Assembly: GCA_017449215.1 (NCBI GenBank)
Contig: JAFSJY010000046.1
Span: forward strand, 1 to 64,000
Length of the DNA stretch: 64,000 nucleotides
Reading direction: 5' to 3'
Origin: Acholeplasmatales bacterium
GTDB taxonomy: Bacteria > Bacillota_I > Bacilli_A > Acholeplasmatales > Anaeroplasmataceae
Shown: one piece after another, positions 53,811-63,025 of the stretch
Numbering within the stretch: position 1 is the stretch's first letter
Layout of the letters: every line of letters begins with the position of its first letter
Notes under the pieces: model-generated
Told to the model about the DNA's origin: nothing
Databases searched by the model: none
Seen by the model: only the letters and a program-made list of their open reading frames with translations
Position numbers and translations under genes: made by a program

Positions 53811-54659
53811 ATGGTTAATTTAGATGAGAGAGCTTCAATATTAAGTGAAGCATTACCATATATTTTAAAATATAAGGAAAAGATTATTGTTATTAAATAT
53901 GGTGGAAATGCCATGATTGATGAGCATTTAAAGCAATTAGTAATGGAAGATGTAGTTATGCTTAACTCATTAGGTATGAAGGTTGTTTTAGTTCATGGTG
54001 GTGGTCCTGAAATTTCAGGAATGCTAAAGAAGGTTGGTAAGGAATCTAAATTTGTTAACGGCTTACGTGTAACAGATTCAGAAACTGCTGACATTGTTAC
54101 TCAGGTATTAGCTGGTAAGGTTAATAAGAATTTAGTTAAGCAATTAAATTTAGCTGGTGGTAACGCAGTTGGTCTTTCAGGCTTAGATAGTAATTTAATT
54201 GAGGCTAGGCCTATTAACCCTGAATTAGGCTATGTTGGTGAAATTGTTAGTGTAAATACTGACGTTATTTTAGATTTATTAGCTATGGGCTATATTCCTG
54301 TTATATCTACAGTTGGATATGACAAGGAGGGTCATGTTTATAATATTAACGCAGATACAGCAGCAGCTAGAATTGCTGGTGAATTAAACGCAGAAAAGTT
54401 CATCGCAATGACTGATATTAAGGGTGTATTAAGAGATAAGAATGATGATTCAACATTAATGAAGTATATTAATGTATCAGAATTAAAGAGCCTAGAAAAG
54501 GAAGGTATCATCGATGGTGGTATGATTCCAAAGGTTCAATGCTGTGTTGAGGCTATTAGACGTGGCGTTAAGTTTGTAGTTATTATTGATGGTAGAATAC
54601 CTCATTCTATCTTAATTGAAATGTTAACTGACGATGGTGCAGGAACAGAATTTAAGTAA
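53811..54659 (+). CDS. argB: Acetylglutamate kinase
   Basis: This 282-residue amino-acid kinase carries VIKYGGNAM (Lys for phosphate), VLVHGGGPEIS, and NGLRVTDSETADIV. NINADTAAARIAGEL and GGMIPKV follow. It phosphorylates N-acetylglutamate. The N terminus lacks the extra helix seen in arginine-inhibited hexameric forms only in part (about 20 residues precede the core), so feedback inhibition cannot be judged. Confidence 0.95.
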   Translation: MVNLDERASILSEALPYILKYKEKIIVIKYGGNAMIDEHLKQLVMEDVVMLNSLGMKVVLVHGGGPEISGMLKKVGKESKFVNGLRVTDSETADIVTQVLAGKVNKNLVKQLNLAGGNAVGLSGLDSNLIEARPINPELGYVGEIVSVNTDVILDLLAMGYIPVISTVGYDKEGHVYNINADTAAARIAGELNAEKFIAMTDIKGVLRDKNDDSTLMKYINVSELKSLEKEGIIDGGMIPKVQCCVEAIRRGVKFVVIIDGRIPHSILIEMLTDDGAGTEFK

Positions 54660-54678
54660 TGATTAGGAGTTGATTTTT

Positions 54679-55854
54679 GTGGAGAATTATATTGAAGAGG
54701 ATAAGGAATTTATTGCAAATACCTATGGTAGATTCAATTTAGTTATAAAGGAAGGTCATGGCTCAACATTCGTTGATGTCAATGGCAAGGAATATATTGA
54801 TTTTGGTTCTGGTATTGGAACTAATTCATTTGGTGTAAGTGACAAGGAATGGCTAGACGCTGTTGTTAGTCAGGCTAGTACTATTCAGCATACATCAAAT
54901 TTATATTATTCACTTCCTCAAATTAAATTAGCAAAGCTTTTATGTGAGAAGACTGGAATGAAGAAGGTTTTCTTCTCAAATTCAGGTGCTGAATCAAATG
55001 AATGTGCTATTAAGACAGCTAGAAAGTATTCATTTGATAAGTATGGAAAAGGAAGAAGCGAAATAATTACTTTAATTAATTCGTTCCACGGAAGAACTAT
55101 TTGTACTTTATCCGCAACAGGACAGGATGTATTTCATAATTATTTCTTCCCTTTTGTTGAGGATTTTAAATACGCACCAGCAAATGATATTGATGCATTA
55201 AAAAATCTAATTAGCGATAAGACTTGCGCTATTATGATTGAAACTGTTCAGGGTGAGGGTGGAGTTAATCCACTTGACGCTGAATATATTAAGTTCATTG
55301 ATAAGGTTTGTAAGGAAAAGGATATTCTATTTATAGTTGATGAGGTTCAAACTGGTAATGGTAGAACTGGTTATTTATATAGCTATATGGAATATGGTGT
55401 AAATCCTAATATTGTAACTACAGCTAAGGGCTTAGCTGGTGGCTTACCATTTGGTGCTATTTTATTTGATGAAAAGACTAAGAATGTATTAGGTCTTGGT
55501 GAGCATGGTACAACATTTGGTGGAAACCCTGTTTGTGCTAGTGCCGCATATTCTATTTTAAAGAGACTTGATGATGATTTATTCAATCATGTTAAGGAAT
55601 GCAGAAAGATAGTAGAAAAGAAATTATCAGATAAGAGTTTAGTTAAGTCTATATCTGGTAAGGGTATGATGGTTGGTATTGAATTACCAGAAAATGTTAA
55701 GGCTAAGGATGTAGCTATTAAATGTATTGAAAATGGCTTAGTAGTTTTAACAGCTAAAACTAAGGTAAGATTATTACCTCCTCTAAATATTAGCTTTTCT
55801 GATTTAGAAAAGGGATTAGATATCCTACTTAAGAGTATAAAGGAGTGTATGTAA
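54679..55854 (+). CDS. argD: Acetylornithine aminotransferase
   Basis: This 391-residue PLP aminotransferase shows SNSGAESNECAIKTAR, FHGRT, the substrate loop VDEVQTGNGRTG and the Schiff-base lysine in TTAKGLAGGLP. I choose GTG 54679 as start, nine bases after AGGAG at 54665-54669; the in-frame TTG at 54670 touches that site and is too close. Confidence 0.94.
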   Translation: MENYIEEDKEFIANTYGRFNLVIKEGHGSTFVDVNGKEYIDFGSGIGTNSFGVSDKEWLDAVVSQASTIQHTSNLYYSLPQIKLAKLLCEKTGMKKVFFSNSGAESNECAIKTARKYSFDKYGKGRSEIITLINSFHGRTICTLSATGQDVFHNYFFPFVEDFKYAPANDIDALKNLISDKTCAIMIETVQGEGGVNPLDAEYIKFIDKVCKEKDILFIVDEVQTGNGRTGYLYSYMEYGVNPNIVTTAKGLAGGLPFGAILFDEKTKNVLGLGEHGTTFGGNPVCASAAYSILKRLDDDLFNHVKECRKIVEKKLSDKSLVKSISGKGMMVGIELPENVKAKDVAIKCIENGLVVLTAKTKVRLLPPLNISFSDLEKGLDILLKSIKECM

Positions 55855-55855
55855 T

Positions 55856-56770
55856 ATGATGAAGCATTTATTAACACTTGAGCAATTATCAAAGGATGAA
55901 ATATTAGAAATATTAAATCTTGCTGATCAATTAAAGTTCCAAAAGAAGAATGGAATTGCTCATCCAATTTTAAAGGGTAAAACACTAGGAATGATTTTCC
56001 AAAAGTCATCAACTAGAACAAGAGTATCATTTGAGGTTGGTATGCACGATTTAGGTGGTCAGGCTTTATTCCTATCTAGCCGTGATTTACAAATTGGTCG
56101 TGGTGAGCCAGTTCAGGATACTGCAAGAGTTTTATCTAGATATCTAGATGGTATTATGATTCGTACATATGCTCAAAGCGAGGTTGAGGATTTAGCTAAA
56201 TATGGTTCAGTACCTGTAGTTAATGCCTTAACTGATTATTGTCATCCATGTCAGGTATTAGCTGACCTTATGACAATTAGAGAATTTAAGGGTAGCTTTA
56301 ATGGCTTAAAGGCATGTTTTATCGGTGATGGTAATAACATGGCTAACTCAATCATTGTTGGTTGCTTAAAGCTTGGTATGAAGATGTCTATTGCATCTCC
56401 TAAGGGCTATGAAATTTGTGAGCATATTCAAGAATTTGCAAAACAATACCCTGGTATGTTCGAAATGACTAATGATCCATTTCAAGCAGCAAAGGATGCT
56501 GATGTAATATTTACAGATGTCTATGCATCAATGGGTCAAGAATCTGAGGCTAAGGTAAGACTTGAAGCATTTAAGGGCTTCCAGGTTAATAAGGAATTAA
56601 TGGCTGTAGCTCATGAGGATTGTATGGTTCAGCATTGTTTACCTGCTCATAGAGAAGAAGAAATTACAAATGAAATCTTTGAGGCTCATGCAGATGAAAT
56701 TTTTGAAGAGGCTGAAAATAGATTACATGCTCAAAAGGCAGTTTTAGTTAAATTAATGGCAAACAAATAA
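55856..56770 (+). CDS. argF: Ornithine carbamoyltransferase
   Basis: This 304-residue enzyme makes citrulline. It has KSSTRTRVSFE (carbamoyl-phosphate loop), HPCQVLADL, and HCLPAHREEE, the ornithine-binding signature. An AAGGAG site precedes the tandem ATG-ATG. It is the last arg gene; no carAB genes are nearby. Confidence 0.95.
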   Translation: MMKHLLTLEQLSKDEILEILNLADQLKFQKKNGIAHPILKGKTLGMIFQKSSTRTRVSFEVGMHDLGGQALFLSSRDLQIGRGEPVQDTARVLSRYLDGIMIRTYAQSEVEDLAKYGSVPVVNALTDYCHPCQVLADLMTIREFKGSFNGLKACFIGDGNNMANSIIVGCLKLGMKMSIASPKGYEICEHIQEFAKQYPGMFEMTNDPFQAAKDADVIFTDVYASMGQESEAKVRLEAFKGFQVNKELMAVAHEDCMVQHCLPAHREEEITNEIFEAHADEIFEEAENRLHAQKAVLVKLMANK

Positions 56771-56779
56771 TAAAAGTAG

Positions 56780-56788
56780 TGATATAAT
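56780..56788 (+). promoter_or_regulatory. Extended -10 promoter of the aquaporin gene
   Basis: TGATATAAT (hexamer 56783-56788) with no clear -35; TAGGAGG follows before ATG 56817. Confidence 0.5.
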
Positions 56789-56816
56789 ATTTATAAGTAG
56801 GAGGAAATAGATATTT

Positions 56817-57554
56817 ATGAATTCATTATTAAAAAAGGCAGTTGCTGAATGCTTTGGTACTTTCGTTTTAGTATTCGTTGCATGTGGTGTTGCTTTAGCT
56901 ACTGGTGGTGGCCTAGTTGCTACTTCATTAGCGTTTGGTTTAGTAATTGTTGCTATGGCTTTCTCAATTGGAAGAATCTCAGGTTGCCATATCAACCCAG
57001 CAGTTTCATTAGGCTGCTTATTAACTAAGAGAATGACTGGAAAGGAATTCTTAGCTTATGTTTGTGCTCAATGCGTAGGTGCAATCTTAGGTGGCGTTTT
57101 AATCTTTGCTTGCTTCAAAATGGCAGATATTAATGTAAACTTCGCATATGGTGCTTCAAACTATGCTGTTGGTGGTGAATACTCATTCGGTGGTGTTATG
57201 TCTGCTTTAATCGTTGAAGTAGTATTAACATTCATTTTCGTACTAGTTATCTTAAATGTAACTGATAAGAAGGCTGATAATTCTGGCGTTTCTAAGTTTG
57301 CTGGTATTATCATTGGTTTAACATTAGTATTAGTTCACTTAATTGGTATTAATTTAACTGGTACATCAGTTAACCCTGCTAGATCAATTGGTACAGCAGT
57401 AGCTAACCTAATCTTTGGTGAGGGTGAAGCTAAGGCTTTAGCTCATGTATGGATGTTCATTGTAGGACCTTTAGCTGGTGGTGCTTTAGCAGCTTTATGC
57501 TATAATGTATTATTTGCTAAAGATGGCGCTGATGAGTCTTCTAAATTAGATTAA
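56817..57554 (+). CDS. Aquaporin / MIP channel
   Basis: This 245-residue protein has six hydrophobic helices and the two half-helix signatures CHINPAVSLG and TSVNPARSIGTA. Arg directly after the second NPA is the selectivity-filter residue. The pattern is closer to water channels (AqpZ) than to GlpF, which would carry NPARDxxPR. It is not linked to glycerol genes. Confidence 0.9.
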   Translation: MNSLLKKAVAECFGTFVLVFVACGVALATGGGLVATSLAFGLVIVAMAFSIGRISGCHINPAVSLGCLLTKRMTGKEFLAYVCAQCVGAILGGVLIFACFKMADINVNFAYGASNYAVGGEYSFGGVMSALIVEVVLTFIFVLVILNVTDKKADNSGVSKFAGIIIGLTLVLVHLIGINLTGTSVNPARSIGTAVANLIFGEGEAKALAHVWMFIVGPLAGGALAALCYNVLFAKDGADESSKLD

Positions 57555-57568
57555 TAATAAGAAAAATT

Positions 57569-57602
57569 AACTGACTTGATTTAATTCGAGTCAGTTTTTT
57601 TC
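57569..57602 (+). terminator. Terminator after the aquaporin gene
   Basis: AACTGACT (57569-57576) pairs with AGTCAGTT (57589-57596), followed by TTTTTTC. Confidence 0.8.
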
Positions 57603-57624
57603 TTATGTAAAAATAATATTTTAA

Positions 57625-57633
57625 TGTTATAAT
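57625..57633 (+). promoter_or_regulatory. Extended -10 promoter of the 322-residue membrane protein gene
   Basis: TGTTATAAT (hexamer 57628-57633), then AAAGGAGTGG before ATG 57654. Confidence 0.5.
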
Positions 57634-57653
57634 TATCTAAAGGAGTGGATGCT

Positions 57654-58622
57654 ATGACAAATTTTGAGGTTTATAAAAAAACATTATCATTTTCATTATT
57701 AAAATTTGCAGTAGATTTATTTACAATGGTAGTAGTAGCTGGATGTATGGCTGCTGGATTCTTTATTATGAATACTACAACTGATAAAGCATTAATAGGT
57801 TTAGCTATTGGTTTAATAATAGGAATAATATTATCTGTATTAATAAGTATATTCATTACTAATAGAATTAGAGCTGCTCAAATAATAATGATGACATATG
57901 GTGTAGTAGATGGAAAAATACCTGATAATGCATTTAGTCAAGGCTTTAAGGAATTACATGGTAGATTTGGTAAAATAACAGTATTCTTTATTATTGAGCA
58001 TGCGATTAAAGGAATCTTTAGACAAATCGGTAGAGGCCTTGATAAATTAGGTAGAGCAGTAGGAGGAGATGTTGGTGAGAGTGTTACATCAGCTATCAAT
58101 TCCGCAATCCAAATATTAATTGGATATATGTGTGACTGCTGTATGGGCTGGATATTATATCGTAAGGATGTAAATGGCTTTAAGGCTGGCTGTGAGGGTG
58201 CTGTAATATTCTTTAAGCATGGTAAAACATTATTAAGAAATATTGGTAGAATTTTTGGAATGGGCTTTATATCATTCTTAGTAATTGGTGGAGCATTCTT
58301 TGGAATATTCTATTTAATATTTATGAATTTCCCTGATTTATTTAATACATTAGCTAGTGAAATTAAAGAAATTGGTATAAGAAATGATATTGAAATAAAG
58401 GAATTCTTGACAGAACCAACAACATTAAGATTATTCTTATGTGCAATTGGTGGTATTGTACTTTGGTCATCAATTCATTCAGTATTAATTAGACCATTCA
58501 TTTTAGTTGGTGTATTACGTAATTTTATGGCTGCTGGATTAAATGATCTTCCAACAGAAAGTGATTTTGAGGAATTAAATAATAAATCACCTAAATTCCA
58601 AAAGTTATATAATAGGATTTAA
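57654..58622 (+). CDS. Multi-pass membrane protein of unknown function
   Basis: This 322-residue protein starts at ATG 57654 after AAAGGAGTGG. Two helices lie near residues 20-70, two or more between about 105 and 160, and two near 205-230 and 265-300. CDCCMGW near the middle is a cysteine cluster at a membrane boundary. No family recognised. It is followed by its own terminator and the zinc operon. Confidence 0.72.
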   Translation: MTNFEVYKKTLSFSLLKFAVDLFTMVVVAGCMAAGFFIMNTTTDKALIGLAIGLIIGIILSVLISIFITNRIRAAQIIMMTYGVVDGKIPDNAFSQGFKELHGRFGKITVFFIIEHAIKGIFRQIGRGLDKLGRAVGGDVGESVTSAINSAIQILIGYMCDCCMGWILYRKDVNGFKAGCEGAVIFFKHGKTLLRNIGRIFGMGFISFLVIGGAFFGIFYLIFMNFPDLFNTLASEIKEIGIRNDIEIKEFLTEPTTLRLFLCAIGGIVLWSSIHSVLIRPFILVGVLRNFMAAGLNDLPTESDFEELNNKSPKFQKLYNRI

Positions 58623-58636
58623 AAATCACAATTATT

Positions 58637-58669
58637 GATTCTCATTTTCAAAATGGGAATCTTTTTTTC
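58637..58669 (+). terminator. Terminator before the zur operon
   Basis: GATTC-CATTTT with AAAATG-GAATC (58637-58661), one internal mismatch, followed by seven Ts. Confidence 0.8.
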
Positions 58670-58697
58670 TTGCAATAAAAAAATATAGTGATATAAT
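58670..58697 (+). promoter_or_regulatory. Promoter of the zur-znuACB operon
   Basis: TTGCAA (58670-58675) and TGATATAAT (extended -10, hexamer 58692-58697) are 16 bases apart. Confidence 0.6.
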
Positions 58698-58701
58698 TAA
58701 T

Positions 58702-58718
58702 TTGCAAATGGTTTGCAA
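58702..58718. promoter_or_regulatory. Inverted repeat, candidate Zur box
   Basis: TTGCAAA-TGG-TTTGCAA is a perfect 7-3-7 inverted repeat between the -10 and the ribosome-binding site of the Fur-family gene. Binding there would block the transcript when zinc is plentiful. It does not look like the Bacillus Zur box. Confidence 0.6.
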
Positions 58719-58732
58719 TTTGAGGTGAAAGT

Positions 58733-59149
58733 ATGCAAAATAAATATAATACAAAGCCAAAGGAACAAATTTTAGAGTTTTTAAAAAATCATAAAAATAA
58801 GAGATTTACTGTAAATGAGATGTATGAATCTATAAGATTAGAAAATAGTAATATTAATTTATCTACTATTTATAGAAACATTAATTCATTAATAGAAGAA
58901 GGAGTCCTTTTAAAGCATCAAGGTAATGATAGTAAGTGTGCAACTTATCAGTATATCGAAAATGAGGACTGTTTAGCCCACTTCCATTTTGAATGTATTA
59001 AATGTGGTAGAGTATCTCATTTAGGAGCAAAGGAAACAAATGATTTTTTAAAGATGATTAAAAGAACAATGTTCTTTGAGGTAGAGCCTCAAAATACCTA
59101 TATTAGAGGTATTTGCAATAATTGCAAAAATGTATTTATTAATTTTTAG
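58733..59149 (+). CDS. zur: Fur-family regulator, probably Zur
   Basis: This 138-residue protein has the Fur winged helix (ILEFLKNHKNKRFTVNEMYE, STIYRNINSLIEEGVLLKH) and two structural CxxC pairs, CIKCG and CNNC. The regulatory site includes HFHFECIKC. PerR and Zur look alike, but linkage to znuACB and the operator at its own promoter favour Zur. It is first in the operon, nine bases before znuA. Confidence 0.85.
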   Translation: MQNKYNTKPKEQILEFLKNHKNKRFTVNEMYESIRLENSNINLSTIYRNINSLIEEGVLLKHQGNDSKCATYQYIENEDCLAHFHFECIKCGRVSHLGAKETNDFLKMIKRTMFFEVEPQNTYIRGICNNCKNVFINF

Positions 59150-59157
59150 GAGAAAGA

Positions 59158-60141
59158 ATGAAAAAGATTTTAGGATTTATTGGTTTAGTATTTTGTAGCT
59201 TATTACTATTAGTAAGCTGTGATAATACTAGCTATGATATTGTAGTTACTAATTTCCCTGGCTATGATGCCGCAAGAGCAGTAACAGAAAACACAGATAA
59301 TAATATTAAGATGCTATTAGCACCAGGTAGTGATGCTCATGGATATGATTCATCAGCTAATGATATCGCAACAATTGTTAATTGTAAGGTATTTGTTTAT
59401 GTTGGTGGTGAATCAGATGAGGAATGGGTTGAAAATAAGATTTTAAATAATGTTAAGGAAACAACTAAGGTTGTTAGCATGTTTAAGGTTTTAGAGGGTT
59501 CGTTATATGAGGAAGAGGATCATGACCATGAAGAGGAAGAACATGACCACGACCATGATCATGAGGAAGTAGAATATGATGAGCATGTATGGACAGACCC
59601 TACTAATTTTGCTAAAATTGTAGAGGCTATAAAGGATGCCTTAGTATCGGTTGATACTAATAATAAGGAAACTTATGAAGAAAATGCTAAGCAATATAAG
59701 AGTGCATTAGCTGAATTAGATAGTGAAATGATTGAAGAAATAGCTAAGGCTAATAATGATACTATCGTAGTGGCTGATAGAAATCCATTCTTATATTTTG
59801 AGAAGCATTATAACATCGAGGTTGTTGGTGCCTTCCCTGGTTGTTCTACAGTTGAGGCAATCTCTGCCGCTAAGAAGGCAACACTTATAGATGCAATTAA
59901 AACTAATAATATTGGAATTGTATTTATATTAGAAACAACAGATTTAGATAATAGTGCTGGCTTAGATATTAAGAATGAAATTAATTCTCAAATAGCTAAG
60001 GGTACATATAGTGGTAAGACAGTAGATGTTAAGGTTTTATATTGTATGGAAAATCCTGGTATGGATGATTTTGAGAATGGTTTAACATATTTAGATATGT
60101 TTAAGCATAATATCGATGTTATTAAAGAAGCTTTAAAGTAG
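59158..60141 (+). CDS. znuA: Zinc-binding lipoprotein of an ABC importer (ZnuA/AdcA-like)
   Basis: This 327-residue lipoprotein (LLVSC, Cys21) is a cluster A-I metal-binding protein. PGSDAHGYD and DEHVWTDP supply two His ligands. Between them lies a mobile metal-collecting loop EEHDHDHDHEE (about residues 120-140). At the place of the third usual His (SHDAF in ZnuA) the sequence is ADRNPF, so ligand three appears changed. AFPGCSTVEAISA follows. Confidence 0.9.
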   Translation: MKKILGFIGLVFCSLLLLVSCDNTSYDIVVTNFPGYDAARAVTENTDNNIKMLLAPGSDAHGYDSSANDIATIVNCKVFVYVGGESDEEWVENKILNNVKETTKVVSMFKVLEGSLYEEEDHDHEEEEHDHDHDHEEVEYDEHVWTDPTNFAKIVEAIKDALVSVDTNNKETYEENAKQYKSALAELDSEMIEEIAKANNDTIVVADRNPFLYFEKHYNIEVVGAFPGCSTVEAISAAKKATLIDAIKTNNIGIVFILETTDLDNSAGLDIKNEINSQIAKGTYSGKTVDVKVLYCMENPGMDDFENGLTYLDMFKHNIDVIKEALK

Positions 60142-60151
60142 AGGTGCTAAA

Positions 60152-60841
60152 ATGGCAATACTAAAGGTTAATGGATTATCTCTTGGATATGAAAAGCAGG
60201 TAGTTATTAATGATATTTCATTTGAAGTTAATAATAAGGATTTCATTTTAGTTATTGGTTCTAATGGTGCTGGTAAATCTACTCTTATTAAGGGTATATT
60301 AGGCATTATTAAGCCTATTAGTGGTGAGATTATTTATGATTCAGAAACTAAGAATCATATTGGATATATGCCACAGGAAACTAAGGTAGATAGAAATTTC
60401 CCAGCCTCAGTTATGGAAATAGTATTGTCAGGCTTAATTAATAAAATGGGTAGAAGACCATTTTATAATAAAGAGGATAAGGAAAAGGCTCGTGAAGCCT
60501 TAAAAATCCTTAAGATAGAAAATTTAGAAAAGAAGATATTTTCTGAATTATCTGGTGGACAAAGGCAAAAAGTTTTATTAGCTAGAAGCCTTTGTGCTAC
60601 TACGAATTTATTAATATTAGATGAGCCAAGTAATAATTTAGATCAGGAATCTAAGGTTGAATTCTATTCAACACTAAAGCATCTAAATGAGGGTCATGGA
60701 ATAACAATAATAATGATTACTCATGATATTACAAGAGATAGAGAGGCATTCATTGGTAATAAGGTATTAGAGCTTAGACCTTCAGGATATTTCTTTGATA
60801 CAACAGAAAAGTACATGGAGGAGCTAGGATATGATTCTTAA
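60152..60841 (+). CDS. znuC: ABC transporter ATPase, zinc (ZnuC)
   Basis: This 229-residue ATPase has the Walker A GSNGAGKST, Q-loop MPQETK, signature LSGGQRQKV, Walker B LLILDEPSNNLD and switch His in MITHD. It energises the importer formed with ZnuB and ZnuA. It overlaps znuB by 11 bases. Confidence 0.95.
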   Translation: MAILKVNGLSLGYEKQVVINDISFEVNNKDFILVIGSNGAGKSTLIKGILGIIKPISGEIIYDSETKNHIGYMPQETKVDRNFPASVMEIVLSGLINKMGRRPFYNKEDKEKAREALKILKIENLEKKIFSELSGGQRQKVLLARSLCATTNLLILDEPSNNLDQESKVEFYSTLKHLNEGHGITIIMITHDITRDREAFIGNKVLELRPSGYFFDTTEKYMEELGYDS

Positions 60842-61658
60842 TAATGTTTTTTCCATGCTAGCCTATGACTTTGTTATTAAGGCTTTAATCGTTGGTGTAT
60901 GTATATCATTATGCTCAAGCTTACTTGGTGTTAATATGGTACTTAAAAATAAGGCAATGATTGGTGATGGCTTATCTCATGTTGCCTTTGGTGCATGTGC
61001 TATCGCAGCGTGCTTAAACTGGGCACCATTAATTGTTTCTATTCCTGTAGTAGTAATTTCTGCCTTTATTATATTAAAGTTATCAGAAAAGAGTAAAATT
61101 CATGGCGATAGCTTAATTGCCTTATTTGCATCATCATCTTTAGCTATAGGATATATAGCAATTAAGCTTGGTGGCTTAAATAAGGATTTAGATAGCTATT
61201 TATATGGAAACATATATATGATATCAACTACAGAGCTTATATTAACATTAGTATTAACTGTAGTAGTAATAGGAGCATTTGTAATCTTTTATAATAGAAT
61301 ATTTAGTATTACATTTGATGAGGATTTTTCTAAATCAAGTGGAGTAAGAACTGAAATATATAATATTATTATTTCAATTCTATGTGCATTTACAGTAGTT
61401 ATTGGTATGAAGGTAATGGGTACATTATTAATTACTTCATTGATAGTATTCCCAGTTTTATCAGCAAGACAAATATGTAAAACATATAAGCATGTTGTTA
61501 TTGCAAGTGCAATAATTTCAGTATTATGCTTCGTTATAGGTATAATAACAAATCTAGCAGTAGACCTACCTGTAGGTGCTACAATTGTAGTAATTAATTT
61601 AATAGTATTTATTATACTTTTAGTAACAAGATTAATAATGAATAAGAGTCCAAGATAG
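60831..61658 (+). CDS. znuB: ABC transporter permease, zinc (ZnuB)
   Basis: This 275-residue ABC-3 family permease has about eight membrane helices. MIGDGLSHVAFGACAIAACL is the family signature near residue 45, and KVMGTLLITSLIVFPVLSARQ lies near 200-220. It pairs with ZnuC and ZnuA. Confidence 0.94.
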   Translation: MILNNVFSMLAYDFVIKALIVGVCISLCSSLLGVNMVLKNKAMIGDGLSHVAFGACAIAACLNWAPLIVSIPVVVISAFIILKLSEKSKIHGDSLIALFASSSLAIGYIAIKLGGLNKDLDSYLYGNIYMISTTELILTLVLTVVVIGAFVIFYNRIFSITFDEDFSKSSGVRTEIYNIIISILCAFTVVIGMKVMGTLLITSLIVFPVLSARQICKTYKHVVIASAIISVLCFVIGIITNLAVDLPVGATIVVINLIVFIILLVTRLIMNKSPR

Positions 61659-61690
61659 TTACCTATATTGGTAGTATCATGGCTCTTTTT
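61646..61690 (+). terminator. Terminator of the zinc operon
   Basis: GAG(T)CC...GATA...ACC on the 5' side (61646-61663) pairs with GGT...TATC...GG(C)TC (61670-61685), followed by TTTTTCTTTTTC. The stem starts inside znuB. Confidence 0.7.
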
Positions 61691-61703
61691 CTTTTTCTAA
61701 TGT

Positions 61704-61732
61704 TTGAGATATTCTCTTAAATATGTTACAAT
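61704..61732 (+). promoter_or_regulatory. Promoter of the HD-GYP operon
   Basis: TTGAGA (61704-61709) and TGTTACAAT (extended -10, hexamer 61727-61732) are 17 bases apart. Confidence 0.65.
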
Positions 61733-61756
61733 CATATAACTAAGGTGGCGATTACC

Positions 61757-63025
61757 ATGAAACTGAATTTAACAGAAACATTATATGCATTATCATTTGC
61801 GTTAGATACTGTCCAATATGAAATGGGAGGAATATCTAATGAACATGGTAAGCATGTAGCATATATTTCTTATTTAATGGGTAAGTATCTAAATTATGAT
61901 AATGATAAATTAAATGATTTAGTTGGTTTATCTATTTTACATGATAATGCTTTTACAGAATATGTAAGAGAAGAATATAATGGTGGAGAATTATATGATT
62001 ATGATGCTATCGCAAGTGATGATGAGATAAATAAATTAAGAAATGGATTCTTAACTCATACTATGCATAATGTTGTAGGTGAGGAAAACATTAGATTAAT
62101 TCCTTTTAGAACTAATGTTAAGGATGTTATTTTATATCATCATGAGAATGTAGATGGAACAGGTCCATTACATAAGAAGGCTAATGAAGTACCAGAAATG
62201 GCTGAAATTATTCATATTGCAGATATGATGGATGTTTTATTTGATTTAAAGAAAATAGATGAATCTGGGTTTAATGATGCTATTAATAAGATTAAAAGAT
62301 TAGATGGTAAATTATTCTCTAAGCATATGGTTGATACATTAGTAGCTTCAGTTAAATATTCTGATATAGTTACTCTTCAGCACGAAGGTGTTGTTAATTT
62401 CTTAAAGAAAAATCTAGAATCTCATATCTATGATTATTCAGATCAGGAGATTAGAAATATCTGTCAATTCTTTGCTAAGATTGTAGATTACAAATCCTCA
62501 GTAACAAAGAATCATTCTTTAGGTGTTGCTGATAAATGCTATAAGATGGCTAAATATTATAACTTTGATGATGATAAGGCTATTAGATTTTATTTTGCTG
62601 GTGCCTTTCATGATGTAGGTAAATTAATTATTCATAACGATATATTAGAAAAGCCTGGTAAGCTTACTAGTGCTGAATTTGAAGAGATTAAGAATCATGC
62701 AAAAGCTACTGAAATGATACTATCTGGTATCTCTGGTATTGATGATATTATAGGCTGGGCATCGAAGCATCATGAAAAGCTTGATGGGTCTGGATACATG
62801 TCTAATTTAGGTGCAGATAGCTTATCTTTTGAGGAAAAATTGCTTGCGTGTATAGATATCTACCAAGCACTAACAGAAAAAAGAAGTTATAAAGGTGATT
62901 TTCACCATACTGAGTCTATTGACATTATGCGAGAAATGGCTAATAATAATAAGATAGACAAGGATATTGTCGAAGATATTAATAATTATTTTAAGGGAGA
63001 AGGAAAATGTCAAAAAAAGTTTTAA
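61757..63025 (+). CDS. Tandem HD-GYP domain phosphodiesterase
   Basis: This 422-residue soluble protein has two HD-GYP units. The first (about 1-200) has LHDN (His62, Asp63) and HHENVDGTGP; the second (about 235-422) has FHDVGKLIIHNDIL, HHEKLDGSGY and DIYQALTEKR. In both units the GYP is altered (TGP; SGY followed by Met instead of Pro). HD-GYP enzymes degrade cyclic dinucleotides. No GGDEF protein is in the window. The start ATG 61757 follows AAGGTGG; the frame overlaps the next gene by 19 bases. Confidence 0.87.
   Translation: MKLNLTETLYALSFALDTVQYEMGGISNEHGKHVAYISYLMGKYLNYDNDKLNDLVGLSILHDNAFTEYVREEYNGGELYDYDAIASDDEINKLRNGFLTHTMHNVVGEENIRLIPFRTNVKDVILYHHENVDGTGPLHKKANEVPEMAEIIHIADMMDVLFDLKKIDESGFNDAINKIKRLDGKLFSKHMVDTLVASVKYSDIVTLQHEGVVNFLKKNLESHIYDYSDQEIRNICQFFAKIVDYKSSVTKNHSLGVADKCYKMAKYYNFDDDKAIRFYFAGAFHDVGKLIIHNDILEKPGKLTSAEFEEIKNHAKATEMILSGISGIDDIIGWASKHHEKLDGSGYMSNLGADSLSFEEKLLACIDIYQALTEKRSYKGDFHHTESIDIMREMANNNKIDKDIVEDINNYFKGEGKCQKKF

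Noticed and set aside
59518-59585. Low-complexity repeat GACCATGA in znuA as a tandem repeat element
   Set aside because: It encodes the functional His/Asp/Glu metal loop of ZnuA.
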